64,000 nt of DNA from Okeania sp. SIO1I7 (GCA_010672585.1 JAAHGF010000006.1:178634-242633); one strand, 5' to 3'; positions 26,417 to 36,618 are shown, numbered from the stretch's first letter. Notes: generated by a model not told the origin, from the letters alone. Numbers and translations are program-made.

Positions 26417-27300
26417 CTTTCAACAATTAATAATTAATAATTAATAATTAATAATTACCTCTCTTTGAAAAAAAGAGGATTGACTCAATGGAAAATTTTT
26501 TCTTGTTTCTCCTTTAAAGGAGAGGCTTCAAACCTTAATTATTCGGTGATTTACCTACAATTATTTAAAATTTTTTTGAATAGGGAATAGGGAGTAGGAA
26601 GTAAAGTTTAAATTACTCTGGTAGAAAAATCCATACTCAATCCAATTGCTGAATATTAAAGTCGAGAAGAATACCACCTAAAATAGCTTCTTCCGCTTCA
26701 ATATTTTGGGGAGGTAGGCGATCGCTAGACATCTTTCAACAATTAATAATTAATAATTAATAATTAATAATTACCTCTCTTTGAAAAGAAGAGGATTGAC
26801 TCAATGGAAAATTTTTTCTTGTTTCTCCTTTAAAGGAGAGGCTTCAAACCTTAATTATTCGGTGATTTACCTACAATTATTTAAAATTTTTTTGAAAAGG
26901 GAATAGGGAGTAGGGGGTAGAGTTTAAATTACTCTGGTAGAAAAATCCATACTCAATCCAATTGCTGAATATTAAAGTCGAGGAGAATACCACCTAAAAT
27001 AGCTTCTTCCGCTTCAATATTTTGGGTTGGGGAGGTAGGCGATCGCTAGACATCTTTCAACAATTAATAATTAATAATTAATAATTAATAATTACCTCTC
27101 TTTGAAAAGAAGAGGATTGACTCAATGGAAAATTTTTTCTTGTTTCTCCTTTAAAGGAGAGGCTTCAAACCTTAATTATTCGGTGATTTACCTACAATTA
27201 TTTAAAATTTTTTTGAATAGGGAATAGGGAGTAGGGGGTAGAGTTTAAATTACTCTGGTAGAAAAATCCATAATCAATCCAATTGCTGAATATTACAGTT
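26346..27300. repeat. Tandem triplication (316-bp period) of the dnaB 5' end and leader
   Basis: The unit begins GAGAAGAATACCACC at 26348 (inside dnaB), 26664 and 26980. It carries the first ~23 dnaB codons, the start codon, the ACATCTTTCAACAATTAATA leader, a dispersed-repeat body and AAATCCATACTCAATCC. The two outer copies encode only a short peptide beginning like DnaB (MSSDRLPPQN) before going out of register. The third has a 6-bp insertion. The copies differ by few bases, so the event is recent. Any dnaB promoter or start signal in the unit now exists three times. Confidence 0.85.
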
Positions 27301-27448
27301 GGACTAAAGTCAAAAGTCAAAGACTGTCGATCAAAAGATATTTACGCATTTTCAAATCATAAAATCTAGATTTAGTGTGGCACTAGAGTATTTCTTTGCA
27401 TAACTCCTAATTTCTTTTTAACTTTTGACTTTTGACTTTTGACTTTAA

Positions 27449-27907
27449 TTAACTACCTACTACTTGAATCTCTACTTCAGCAGTTACCTCTGGATGAAGT
27501 TTAATTTGAGCTTTGTAGAATCCAACTTTGCTAATTTCTGGCAAAGTAACGCCACGTCTATCAATTTCTTGACCAGTATTTTCCTTAATTACATCCACTA
27601 ATTCTCTATCAGTAACGGTACCAAAAATTGCATCATTTTCACCAACTTGTTTGGCAATTTTAAAGCGACCAACTGTTTCCAAAGCTGTCTTTTGAGCTTC
27701 TGCTGCTTGCTTCAATTCTATTTGTCTTTGTCGCTCTTGTTCTCTACGACGTTCTACCTGTTTAAGAATACCTGGAGTAGTACGAAAAGCAATTTTCTGA
27801 GGAATCAAATAGTTGCGAGCATAACCAGGAGCTACTTCTACCACATCTCCTGATACTCCTAATTTTTTGACATCTTGATTCAAGACTACCTGCAATTTTT
27901 TGGCCAT
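27449..27907 (-). CDS. rplI: 50S ribosomal protein L9
   Basis: 152 residues from the ATG at 27907 ([17 protein letters not shown]); an upstream in-frame ATG at 28036 would add 43 unrelated residues and is rejected. The N-terminal domain carries the L9 signature [17 protein letters not shown], followed by the long connecting helix rich in Gln/Arg ([15 protein letters not shown]). The C-terminal RNA-binding domain ends VEIQVVGS. L9 binds 23S rRNA at the base of the L1 stalk. dnaB lies downstream on the same strand, but the 1-kb repeat expansion between them may have uncoupled transcription. Confidence 0.95.
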   Translation of the reverse strand: MAKKLQVVLNQDVKKLGVSGDVVEVAPGYARNYLIPQKIAFRTTPGILKQVERRREQERQRQIELKQAAEAQKTALETVGRFKIAKQVGENDAIFGTVTDRELVDVIKENTGQEIDRRGVTLPEISKVGFYKAQIKLHPEVTAEVEIQVVGS

Positions 27908-28258
27908 GATTTTAATTTTAAAATTTTCACTGCAAACTTTAATTATATAGCAGTTCTCATAAGTAGTGAGGTACACAATTCCTTTTTTTTTAGGGAATAG
28001 GGAACTAGAAAAGAAAAAAGATAAATATATCTCCAAAGCTTGAGAAAGCCTATATCGTCATTAAAAAAATACAACATAAAGCCAGAAGAGATGATTTACA
28101 AAATGAATGGATTAATTTAAGCTAAGGTCTTAGCTGATAGTAACTAGGGAAAATAACTATAATTAACAATTAAGTCCTAGTTATTACGTTATTCTTACTG
28201 CATCATAAAATTTTCAGTCTGAATCAAGCTAAAAATTATCATATTTATTCAGGTCAAA
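27908..28258. other. Intergenic between rplI and proX copy A
   Basis: Divergent promoter region of ~350 bp, AT-rich, with no repeat family member or gene recognised. It should hold promoters for both rplI (minus) and the first proX (plus). Confidence 0.4.
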
Positions 28259-29275
28259 ATGAAATCAAAATTCCTCAAAATTATTTTAGGGACAATCCTG
28301 ACCAGCTTGTTAATAGTTTTTACTTCCTGTCAACAAGTTCCTACCGATCAAATTATTACCATTAGGAGTGCTTACAATACTGGTTGGGTAGAAGAGTTAT
28401 TTCAAACCGAAGTTGTGAATATAGGTTTAGAAAAATTAGGCTACAAGGTCGAAAAACCTAAACAAATTGATTATCCTGCACTTTATATTTCCATAGCCAA
28501 TGGAGATTTAGACTATAGTGTTGTTTACTACCAACCACAACACAAGAAATTCTTTGAAAATGCTGGTGGTGAAGAAAAATTAGAAGGAGTTGGAAATTTA
28601 ACTCCTAATGGAAATAGTGGATATCAAATCGATAAAAAAACCGCCGATAAATATAACATTACTAACATTGAACAATTAAAAGATTCAGAAATAGCCAAGC
28701 TTTTTGACTCAGATAAGGATGGCAAAGCAAATTTAGTTGGTTGTAATCCTGGTTGGGCTTGTGAATTGACTATAGACCATCATCTTCAAGCTTATGAATT
28801 AGAGGATACTGTAGAACATAATAGAGGCCAATATACAATGCTTCTGGCAGATGCTGTTACTCGTTATCAAAAAGGCGAACCTATTATTTATTATGCCTAT
28901 AATCCTCACTGGATATCTGCAGTTTTAAAACCAGGAGAAGATGTAGTTTGGTTAGAAGTTCCTTTTACTTCTTTACCAGAACCTATGGAAAATCTGACTG
29001 AAAAAGATACATCAGTAGATGGTAAAAATTTTGGTCTTCCGAAAGTATCTCAGGGTATTGTTGCTAATAAAAAATTCCTAGAAAATAATCCAGTTGCTAA
29101 AAAATGGTTTGAATTAGTTGAGATTTCAGTTGCTGATATGAATGAGGAAAGTTTGCGTATAAAAGAGGGTGAAAACCAAGAAGAAGATATTTTGCGTCAT
29201 GCTCAAGAATGGGTAAAAAATAATCAGCAAAAATATGATAGTTGGCTGGAAATAGCAAGACAAATCACAAATTAA
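28259..29275 (+). CDS. proX: Glycine betaine/proline-type ABC transporter substrate-binding lipoprotein (copy A)
   Basis: 338 residues. The signal peptide ends in a lipobox (VFTSC), predicting a lipoprotein facing the periplasm. The body aligns well with E. coli ProX as I remember it: ALYISIANGDLDYSVVYY, IDKKTADKYNITNIEQLKD, AKLFDSDKDGKANLVGCNPG and YYAYNPHWIS. The two cysteines flanking the NPGW loop are kept. Of the three E. coli aromatic-cage Trp residues, the NPGW one is conserved and the other two are Tyr. No permease or ATPase gene is nearby, so its partners must be elsewhere. Likely substrates are betaines; Trichodesmium is reported to accumulate homoserine betaine. First of a local family of four. 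Confidence 0.85.
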   Translation: MKSKFLKIILGTILTSLLIVFTSCQQVPTDQIITIRSAYNTGWVEELFQTEVVNIGLEKLGYKVEKPKQIDYPALYISIANGDLDYSVVYYQPQHKKFFENAGGEEKLEGVGNLTPNGNSGYQIDKKTADKYNITNIEQLKDSEIAKLFDSDKDGKANLVGCNPGWACELTIDHHLQAYELEDTVEHNRGQYTMLLADAVTRYQKGEPIIYYAYNPHWISAVLKPGEDVVWLEVPFTSLPEPMENLTEKDTSVDGKNFGLPKVSQGIVANKKFLENNPVAKKWFELVEISVADMNEESLRIKEGENQEEDILRHAQEWVKNNQQKYDSWLEIARQITN

Positions 29276-29538
29276 GTTTCTAGTTTTTTAAGTAAGAAAG
29301 GAAATCAAGAAAAAGACATAAATAATAATTTGTCGCTGTAACTTTTGGGTTAGATGATACTGTATCAAACTATCAGATTTCAATCCTTTAAAGTATTCCT
29401 AACTGTTATATATTTACTCCTGTTGAACTCTCTTAATAATTATTTGAAAAACAACCTCTAAAATATTTAACCTGATACTTTTTAGAGAGAGTTTCTCATC
29501 TTAAGCATTCCGGTCTCGGGGAGGCATTATCATTTATT

Positions 29539-30054
29539 TTGTGCATATTCAGTTGTTCAAAACCGAAAACTGTATCTAAGGATACTCAACACTGGATATC
29601 TACAGTCTTAAAACCAGGAGAAGATGTAGTCTGGTTATTAGTAGATGGAAAAAATCTAGGCTTTTCTGGAAGTAAACAGCAGATAGTAGCTAACAAAAAA
29701 TTCCTAGAAGCTAACTCAGTTGCCAAACGGTGGTTTGAATTAGTCCAAATTCCGGCGTTGCACAGCGACGAATGATTTTGGATTTTTGATGAACAGGATT
29801 TTGGATTTGAGAATTGCTAAAATAAATAATTATATTAGGTTTTTTTAATCAAAGTCTAAACTAATTTTTGGCAATATCATTCCATAATGTGCAACCCCAA
29901 AATTCCAGTTGCAGATATGAATGCTGAAAGTTTACGCATCAAAAATGGAGAAGATAAACTTGAAGATATTTTGTGTCATGCTCAAGAATGGGTAAAAAAT
30001 AATCAGCAAAAATATGATAGTTGGCTGGAAATAGCAAGACAAGAAGCTAGTTAA
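29539..30054 (+). pseudogene. Broken proX paralogue (copy B) interrupted by a MITE
   Basis: Only C-terminal ProX sequence remains: HWISTVLKPGEDVVWL, then an internal deletion of the FTSLPE segment, then IVANKKFLEANSVAKRWFEL. At VQIP the frame enters an inserted element (29754-29906). After it the sequence continues with PVADMNAESLRIK and ends QEWVKNNQQKYDSW..EAS at the stop 30054. The N-terminal two-thirds are absent. It is the same size class and orientation as its neighbours, so it is a decayed fourth tandem copy. Confidence 0.85.
29754..29906. mobile_element. MITE (~146 bp) with 7-bp target duplication inside proX copy B
   Basis: The insertion is bracketed by AAATTCC at 29747-29753 and 29900-29906. 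The left end GGCGTTGCACAGCGACGAATG and the reverse complement of the right end (GGGGTTGCACATTATGGAAT) are imperfect inverted repeats. There is no coding capacity. The host gene sequence resumes exactly after the second AAATTCC. Confidence 0.75.
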
Positions 30055-30895
30055 GGAGGAAAAATTTTAAGAATCTTTCAGCACTTGCAAAGCTTTTCAT
30101 TTCAGTAAACTACAAAATTATTTTTGGTTAGGGAGTAGGCAGTAGGAAAATAATTTTGCTACTGTAGTCTATCTATTTGAAAACTGCTATAAATGGATTT
30201 GAATAGTCATAAAAAAACTCAGGTTAAATTGAAAATTATTTAAGTCTTACATCTAGAAATTATTTCAGATTTTGATAGTTCCAGGTATTCAATTTTTCAA
30301 TTGATTTGCTGCTTCATTCTACCCCAGAAATCAGAAAACTCAAATATAGCGTTTTTATCTGGAATTTGGAGACTTAGTGCTATTAAAAAGGAAATAGGTA
30401 ATAGGGAATAGTCAAGGAGGTAAAACAGCATTAAATAGTAGTAAACACAAGGATATCAGGTACTCAATCGAGGTTTTTTTTTACCTCAATCTAGATTTAC
30501 ATATAGAAGAAGGAAGAAGCAAAAAGCAAGAAGGAAAAGTCTGGCGTTGTCTGAGTTTTAAGCTTTTAATATGCCCTAATCTTTGCTTCGACTGCTATAT
30601 CAAATAAAAACACTATATTTATCTTGTGTTTTTCTAGTAATTTGTAGATATAGCGATTATCATATTAATGAATATAATATTTTTCTCTTTATTTTTATTC
30701 TCATATCCGGTGTTTCCTAAAAATACAAAATTTTTGTATCTCAAGCAAGAGGGAAAATTGCTATAAACTAATTATGAATATTTGAATCAAAATATAGTGC
30801 CTCTTGCCTATTCTCAAATTTCTATAAATCTTTAGTGCCGAGAGTAGTAAAATACTATTGATACTATTTATGAAAAATTTTTCAATCAAACCACA
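30055..30895. other. Intergenic between proX copies B and C
   Basis: About 840 bp with no gene. It holds short repeats (GAATAGTCAAGG, AGAAGGAAGAAGC) and, near 30540-30600, a relative of the segment downstream of nblS (GTTGTCTGAGTTTTAAGC, then CTTCGACTGCTATA). Confidence 0.45.
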
Positions 30896-31912
30896 ATGAA
30901 ACAAAAATATCTCAAAACTGTTTTAGGAACAATCCTCACCAGCTTATTAATAATTTTTACTTCCTGCCAACAAGTTTCTGATTCTGAAACAGTTACTATT
31001 CGGAGTGCTAATAGTACCTGGATACAAGAATTATTTCAAACTGAAGTAGTGAATATAGGTTTAGAAAAACTCGGCTATAAAGTTGAAAGACCAAAACAAA
31101 TTGAATATCCAGCAATTTATATTTCTCTTGCCAATGGAGATTTAGAATATAGCACTGTTTATTATGAACCACAACACAATGAATTCTTTGAAAATGCTGG
31201 TGGTTCAGAAAAGTTAGAGAAAGTTGGAAAATTAACTCCCGATGGAATACAAAGATATGAAATTGATAAAAAAACCGCCGATAAATATAACATTACTAAC
31301 ATTGAACAATTAAAAGATCCAGAAATAGCCAAACTTTTTGATTCCGATGGAGATGGCAAAGCAAATTTAGTTGGTTGTAATCCTGGTTGGTCTTGTGAAT
31401 TAGTTATCAATCATCATCTTAAAGCTTATGAATTAGAAGATACAGTAGAACATAATCAAGGACAATATGAAATTCTTTTGGCAGATGCAATGACTCGTTA
31501 TCAGGAAGGAAAATCAATTCTTTATTATGCTTACGAACCTCATTGGATATCGACAGTTTTCAAGCCAAATGAAGATGTAGTTTCCTTGGAAGTACCTTTT
31601 ACTTCTTTACCAGAATCTATGGGAAATTTAAGCGAAAAAGATGCATCAGTAGATGGAAAAAAATTTGGCTTTCCCATACTTCAACAGCGTATAGTAGCTA
31701 ATAAAAAATTCCTAGAATCAAACCCAGTTGCCAAAAGATGGTTTGAGTTAGTTGAAATTCCAATTGTGGATATGAATGCTGAAAGTTTGCGCATCAAAGA
31801 GGGAGAAGATACACCAGAAGATATTCTGCGTCATGCTCAAGAATGGATAAAAAATCATCAGCAAATTTATGATAGTTGGTTAGAAACAGCAAGAGAAGCT
31901 AAGGTAGAATAA
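30896..31912 (+). CDS. proX: ProX-type betaine-binding lipoprotein (copy C)
   Basis: 338 residues and very similar to copies A and D. The N-terminus MKQKYLKTVLGTILTSLL ends in a FTSC lipobox. Shared landmarks are IDKKTADKYNITNIEQLKD, LVGCNPGWSCE, AYEPHWISTVFKPNED and IVANKKFLESNPVAKRWFEL. The ligand-cage pattern is Tyr-Trp-Tyr (VYYEPQH, NPGW, YYAYEPHW). It is closer to copy D than to A, judged by AGGSEKLEKVGKLTPD and NHHLKAYELEDTVEHNQGQY in both, so C and D are probably the latest duplication. No transporter subunits adjoin it. Confidence 0.85.
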   Translation: MKQKYLKTVLGTILTSLLIIFTSCQQVSDSETVTIRSANSTWIQELFQTEVVNIGLEKLGYKVERPKQIEYPAIYISLANGDLEYSTVYYEPQHNEFFENAGGSEKLEKVGKLTPDGIQRYEIDKKTADKYNITNIEQLKDPEIAKLFDSDGDGKANLVGCNPGWSCELVINHHLKAYELEDTVEHNQGQYEILLADAMTRYQEGKSILYYAYEPHWISTVFKPNEDVVSLEVPFTSLPESMGNLSEKDASVDGKKFGFPILQQRIVANKKFLESNPVAKRWFELVEIPIVDMNAESLRIKEGEDTPEDILRHAQEWIKNHQQIYDSWLETAREAKVE

Positions 31913-32436
31913 GTAAACTAAAAAGTCTTTCAGTACTTCAATTAATCTGAAAAGCTATCAATGAAATCTGAGACTATAGCAATTTCATTTGAGTTGTGTG
32001 AAAAATTTCGCTTTTATGCCACAGGTTAAGAGGCGTTGTCGGATTTTTTACTATTAGTAAATTACCGAATCTTGTTTAGCATCTCATTTGAAAATGCTAT
32101 AAACTCAAAGTATTAATACCATTTTTTTATTAAGCTACATTTAATATTAAAGATGACGATCGTTTATGAAATTAAAGTCTGAGGAATAATTCTTCAGCAC
32201 ATTTTTATACATAAATAGTATAGGCAAAAAAAATCAGAAAACTAAAATTTTAAATCCTTTGTTATTTCTAGTAATTGAAAAAAAGTTTTTATGAAAAACT
32301 TGACTCAAAAAATATGAGCAAATTCTGAATATACAAGAATTAACAACTAAATTAAGAATGCATTTTTATCCCTACTATTATAATATCATTTATCTATTCT
32401 CAAATCTCTATAAATTTAGAAATTAATCAAACTAAA
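31913..32436. other. Intergenic between proX copies C and D
   Basis: About 520 bp of AT-rich DNA. No gene, no repeat-family copy and no obvious terminator were recognised. Confidence 0.4.
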
Positions 32437-33474
32437 ATGAAACAAAAATTACTAAAAATTATCTTAGGAACAATCTTTACAAGCCTATTAATAATTTTCA
32501 CTTCCTGTCAAAAAACTCCTCCTGGAATAGTTACTATTCGGAGTGCCAATAGTACCTGGATACAAGAGTTATTTCAAACTGAAATAGTAAATATAGGTTT
32601 AGAAAAACTCGGCTACAAAATCGAAAAAACTAAAGAAATTGAATATCCAGCAATTTATATTTCTCTTGCCAATGGAGACCTAGACTACAGTGTTGTTTAC
32701 TATGAACCACAACACAATGAATTCTTTGAAAATGCTGGTGGTTCAGAAAAGTTAGAGAAAGTTGGAAAATTAACTCCCGATGAAATACAAAGATATGAAA
32801 TAGACAAAAAAACAGCCGATAAATATAACATTAATAACCTTCAACAATTAAAAGATCCAGAAATAGCCAAACTTTTTGATTCCGATGGAGATGGCAAAGC
32901 AAATTTAGTTGGTTGTAATCCTGGTTGGTCTTGTGAATTAATTATCAATCATCATCTTAAAGCTTATGAATTAGAAGATACAGTAGAACATAATCAAGGA
33001 CAATATGAAATTCTCTTGGCAGATGCAATAACTCGTTATCAGGAAGGAAAACCAATTATTTATTATGCTTACGAACCTCATTGGATATCAACAGTTTTCA
33101 AGCCAAATGAAGATGTAGTTTCATTGGAAGTACCTTTCACCTCCTTACCAAAATCTATGGGAAATATGAGTGAAAAAGATACATCTCTAGATGGAAAAAA
33201 TTTTGGCTTTCGGATAATTCAACAGCGCATAGTAGCTAATAAAAAATTCTTAAAAAATAATCTAGTTGCTAAACGATGGTTTGAATTAGTGCAAATTCCA
33301 GTTGCCGATATGAGTGAAGAAAGTTTACGTATTAAAGAGGGAGAAGACCAACCAGAAGATATTCTCCGTCATGCTCAAGAATGGATAAAAAATAATCAGC
33401 AAATTTATGATAGTTGGTTAGAAAAAGCAAGACAAGAGACTGATTCATTAGACATCTCCAATAATAAAAAATAA
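32437..33474 (+). CDS. proX: ProX-type betaine-binding lipoprotein (copy D)
   Basis: 345 residues, with a lipoprotein signal ending FTSC. It has the same core motifs as copies A and C (IDKKTADKYNINNLQQLKD, LVGCNPGWSCE, AYEPHWISTVFKPNED) and the same Tyr-Trp-Tyr cage pattern. It differs from C by a short deletion after the lipobox (CQKTPPGIVTIRSAN) and a 7-residue longer C-terminus (SLDISNNKK end). It forms the end of the proX cluster; repeat DNA follows up to thrS. Confidence 0.85.
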   Translation: MKQKLLKIILGTIFTSLLIIFTSCQKTPPGIVTIRSANSTWIQELFQTEIVNIGLEKLGYKIEKTKEIEYPAIYISLANGDLDYSVVYYEPQHNEFFENAGGSEKLEKVGKLTPDEIQRYEIDKKTADKYNINNLQQLKDPEIAKLFDSDGDGKANLVGCNPGWSCELIINHHLKAYELEDTVEHNQGQYEILLADAITRYQEGKPIIYYAYEPHWISTVFKPNEDVVSLEVPFTSLPKSMGNMSEKDTSLDGKNFGFRIIQQRIVANKKFLKNNLVAKRWFELVQIPVADMSEESLRIKEGEDQPEDILRHAQEWIKNNQQIYDSWLEKARQETDSLDISNNKK

Positions 33475-33544
33475 AATTCATTACCCTAAATAAATCATTG
33501 ATTCTTTCTGCCTACTCCCTACTCCCTCTTTTCTGAAGATGTCT

Positions 33545-33665
33545 ATTTTTAACAATTAATAATTAATAATTACCTCTCCTTTAAAAGAAGAGGATTAACT
33601 CAAAGGAAAATTTTTCTTTTTATCCCCTTAAAAGAGGAGGCTTTCAACCACAATTTTTCGGTAAA
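33545..33665. repeat. Dispersed repeat copy
   Basis: Member of the family also seen at 26430 and 46090: AACAATTAATAATTAATAA, ATTACCTCTCCTTTAAAAGA, GAGGATTAACTC, then AAAAGAGGAGGCTTTCAACC and TTTTTCGGTAAAT. Non-coding. Confidence 0.6.
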
Positions 33666-33689
33666 TAGAATTTAAGTAAAACACTATCC

Positions 33690-34790
33690 GTAATATAATT
33701 AATATAATGGTATATAGTAGTCAAAAACTATAACGTTCTATAATATGTAGCGTTAAAGTCGCAAAAACCCCTAAATGATGATTAACTGAACTAAAATTTC
33801 AGTCTTCCTCTGTTCCTGTGAATCAGGATTTATAAAAAAACACTAGATATAGTAATCAAAAACTATAACGTTTTATATATGTAGCGTTAAAGTCGCAAAA
33901 ATCCCTAAATAATGATTCACCTAACTTGAGTAGAGCTTTCCTCTTCTCCCGTAAATCAAAATTGAGAAAAAACACTAGATATAGTAATCAAAAACTATAA
34001 CGTTTTATATATGTAGCGTTAAAGTCGCAAAAATATCTCAATAATGATTAACTAAACTTGAGTAGAGCTTTCCTCTTTTCCTGTGAGTCAAAATTGAGAA
34101 AAAACACTAGATATAGTAATCAAAAACTATAACGTTTTATATATGTAGCGTTAAAGTCGCAAAAATCCCTAAATAATGATTCACCGAACTTGAGCAGAGC
34201 TTTCCTCTTCTCCCGTGAATCAAAATCTAGAAAAAAACACTAGATATAGTAATCAAAAACTATAACGTTTTATATATGTAGCGTTTAAACCACCAAAACC
34301 CCCACCAAAACCCCTAAATGATGATTCACTAAACTAGAATAGAGTATTCCTCTGTTCCTGTGAGTCAAAATCTAGAAAAAAACACTAGATATAGTAATCA
34401 AAAACTATAACGTTTTATATATGTAGTGTTGAAACCGCAAAAATCCCTAAATAATGATTAATTAAACTAGAATAGAGTATTCCTCTGTTCCTGTGAGTCA
34501 AAATTGAGAAAAAACACTAGATATAGTAATCAAAAACTATAACGTTTTATATATGTAGTGTTGAAACCGCAAAAATCCCTAAATAATGATTAATTAAACT
34601 AGAATAGAGTATTCCTCTGTTCCTGTGAGTCAAAATTGAGAAAAAACACTAGATATAGTAATCAAAAACTATAACGTTTTATATATGTAGCGTTTAAACC
34701 TCAAAAATCCCTAAATAATGATTAATTAAACTAGAATAGAGTCTTCCTCCTTTGCTGTGCAAATATAAAAAAACCCAAGAATAAATAGTC
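33690..34790. repeat. Eight-unit tandem array (~133 bp) directly upstream of thrS
   Basis: The motif CAAAAACTATAACGTT recurs with TATAACG at about 33730, 33865, 33997, 34129, 34261, 34407, 34540 and 34672. Spacing is 132-135 bp except one of 146, where ACCAAAACCCCCACC is inserted. Each unit holds an imperfect inverted repeat (ACTATAACG ... CGTTAAAGT), AATAATGATTAA, a TTCCTCTGTTCCTGTGA-like block and AAAAAACACTAGATATAGTA. No frame is open. The last unit ends ~50 bp before the thrS start, so the array occupies the promoter and leader region. No T-box or known riboswitch was recognised. Confidence 0.85.
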
Positions 34791-34791
34791 A

Positions 34792-36618
34792 ATGTCTAGG
34801 CCAGAATCTAATCCTTCCCCAGAACAACCAGAAAAAATCCATTTACCTCGCACCAGCGAGTCAGAAACCCTCAAAAAAATTCGTCATACCACATCCCATG
34901 TCATGGCCATGGCAGTACAAAAACTGTTTCCCAAGGCACAAGTAACAATTGGTCCTTGGATCGAAAATGGCTTTTACTATGACTTTGATACCCCAGAACC
35001 ATTTACAGAAGCTGACCTAAAAGCCATCAAAAAAGAAATGGTCAAAATCATTAAACGGGATTTACCCGTAATTAGAGAAGAAGTCAGCCGAGAAGAAGCT
35101 AAAAGTCGAATTGAAGCAATTAAAGAACCATATAAATTAGAAATCCTCCAAGACTTAGAAGACCCAATTACCATTTATCATCTTGGTGAAGAATGGTGGG
35201 ATTTATGTGCTGGCCCTCATATTGAAAGTACAAAACAAATTAATCCCAAAGCAATTGATTTAGAAACTGTTGCTGGTGCTTATTGGCGTGGAGATGAAAC
35301 CAAAGCCCAATTACAACGTATCTATGGTACTGCTTGGGAAACTCCAGAACAACTGGCCGAATATAAAAGACGTAAAGAAGAAGCTTTCAAAAGAAACCAT
35401 CGTAAGCTAGGTAAAGAATTAGGACTATTTATTTTTTCCGACCTTGTTGGACCGGGATTACCTCTGTGGACTCCCAAAGGTACAATGTTAAAGAATTCAT
35501 TGAAAGACTTTCTCCAACAAGAACAACAGAAACGGGGTTATTTACCTGTAGATACTCCCCATATTGCCAGAGTCGATTTATTCAAAACTTCCGGACATTG
35601 GCAAAAGTATAAAGAGGATATGTTCCCGATGATGGCTGAGGATGAGGAATCAGAAGCTCAGGAACAGGGTTTTGTTTTAAAACCAATGAACTGTCCATTC
35701 CATATCCAAATTTATAAACAGGACTTACGTTCTTATCGGGAGTTACCAATACGACTTGCCGAGTTTGGCACTGTTTACCGCCATGAAAAGTCTGGGGAAT
35801 TAGGTGGTTTAACCCGAGTCCGAGGTTTCACTCAAGATGATTCTCATTTGTTTGTGACACCCGAACAACTTGAAGCCGAGTTTCTTAGTGTGGTAGACTT
35901 AACTCTATTTGTGTTTAAAAATCTACAACTAAATAATTTTAAGGCTAGATTAAGTTTCCGTGACCCTGACTCAGATAAGTACATTGGCTCTGATGAGGCT
36001 TGGGAAAAAGCTGAAGGTGCTATTCGTCGAGCTGTGGAAAAAATGGGTATGGAGCATTTTGAGGGTATTGGTGAAGCTGCATTTTATGGTCCAAAGTTAG
36101 ATTTTATTTTCCAGGATGCTTTGGAGCGAGAATGGCAGTTAGGCACTGTACAGGTAGATTATAATTTGCCCGAAAGGTTTGATTTGGAATATGTGGCAGA
36201 AGATGGGACTAGAAAACGCCCAGTGATGATTCACCGGGCACCTTTTGGTTCCTTGGAAAGGTTGATTGGAATTTTGATTGAGGAGTATGCAGGAGATTTT
36301 CCTTTGTGGTTAGCTCCTATCCAAACTAAACTTCTGCCAGTTAATTCTGAATTTTCGCCCTTTGCTCAAGAGGTTGCTGCTCAAATGCGTCAAGTAGGTA
36401 TTCGTGCTGAGGTAGATATTAGTAATGAACGTTTGGGTAAGTTGATTAGAAATGCTGAGAAGGCCAAAATTCCTGTAATGGCTGTAGTTGGAGCTAAGGA
36501 AGTTGAGTCAAATAGCCTGAGTATTCGTACTCGTGCTGCTGGGGAATTAGGTTCTATAGCTGTGCCAGATGTAATTGAGAAGATGACTGGGGCGATCGCT
36601 AACTATGAAAATTTCTAG
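34792..36618 (+). CDS. thrS: Threonyl-tRNA synthetase
   Basis: 608 residues. It charges tRNA-Thr. The N-terminal TGS domain of E. coli ThrRS is missing, as in many cyanobacterial enzymes; the editing domain starts near residue 25 with HTTSHVMA and includes the zinc-type CAGPH motif. The class II catalytic core shows motif 1 (LPLWTPKGTMLKNSL), motif 2 (YRHEKSGELGGLTRVRGF), the zinc ligand Cys in MNCPFHIQIY and motif 3 (HRAPFGSLERLIGI). An anticodon-binding domain closes the protein. The start codon gives MSRPESNPS with no clear Shine-Dalgarno. Upstream is a 1.1-kb repeat array. Confidence 0.95.
   Translation: MSRPESNPSPEQPEKIHLPRTSESETLKKIRHTTSHVMAMAVQKLFPKAQVTIGPWIENGFYYDFDTPEPFTEADLKAIKKEMVKIIKRDLPVIREEVSREEAKSRIEAIKEPYKLEILQDLEDPITIYHLGEEWWDLCAGPHIESTKQINPKAIDLETVAGAYWRGDETKAQLQRIYGTAWETPEQLAEYKRRKEEAFKRNHRKLGKELGLFIFSDLVGPGLPLWTPKGTMLKNSLKDFLQQEQQKRGYLPVDTPHIARVDLFKTSGHWQKYKEDMFPMMAEDEESEAQEQGFVLKPMNCPFHIQIYKQDLRSYRELPIRLAEFGTVYRHEKSGELGGLTRVRGFTQDDSHLFVTPEQLEAEFLSVVDLTLFVFKNLQLNNFKARLSFRDPDSDKYIGSDEAWEKAEGAIRRAVEKMGMEHFEGIGEAAFYGPKLDFIFQDALEREWQLGTVQVDYNLPERFDLEYVAEDGTRKRPVMIHRAPFGSLERLIGILIEEYAGDFPLWLAPIQTKLLPVNSEFSPFAQEVAAQMRQVGIRAEVDISNERLGKLIRNAEKAKIPVMAVVGAKEVESNSLSIRTRAAGELGSIAVPDVIEKMTGAIANYENF

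Noticed and set aside
27908..28036. N-terminal extension of rplI
   Set aside because: Residues before MAKKLQVVL have no similarity to L9, and the shorter form has the normal length.
33690..34790. CRISPR array
   Set aside because: The repeats are ~133 bp long with no unique spacers of constant length and no cas genes nearby.
33690..34790. T-box riboswitch for thrS
   Set aside because: No T-box sequence or specifier-loop arrangement was recognised, and T-boxes are not usual in cyanobacteria.
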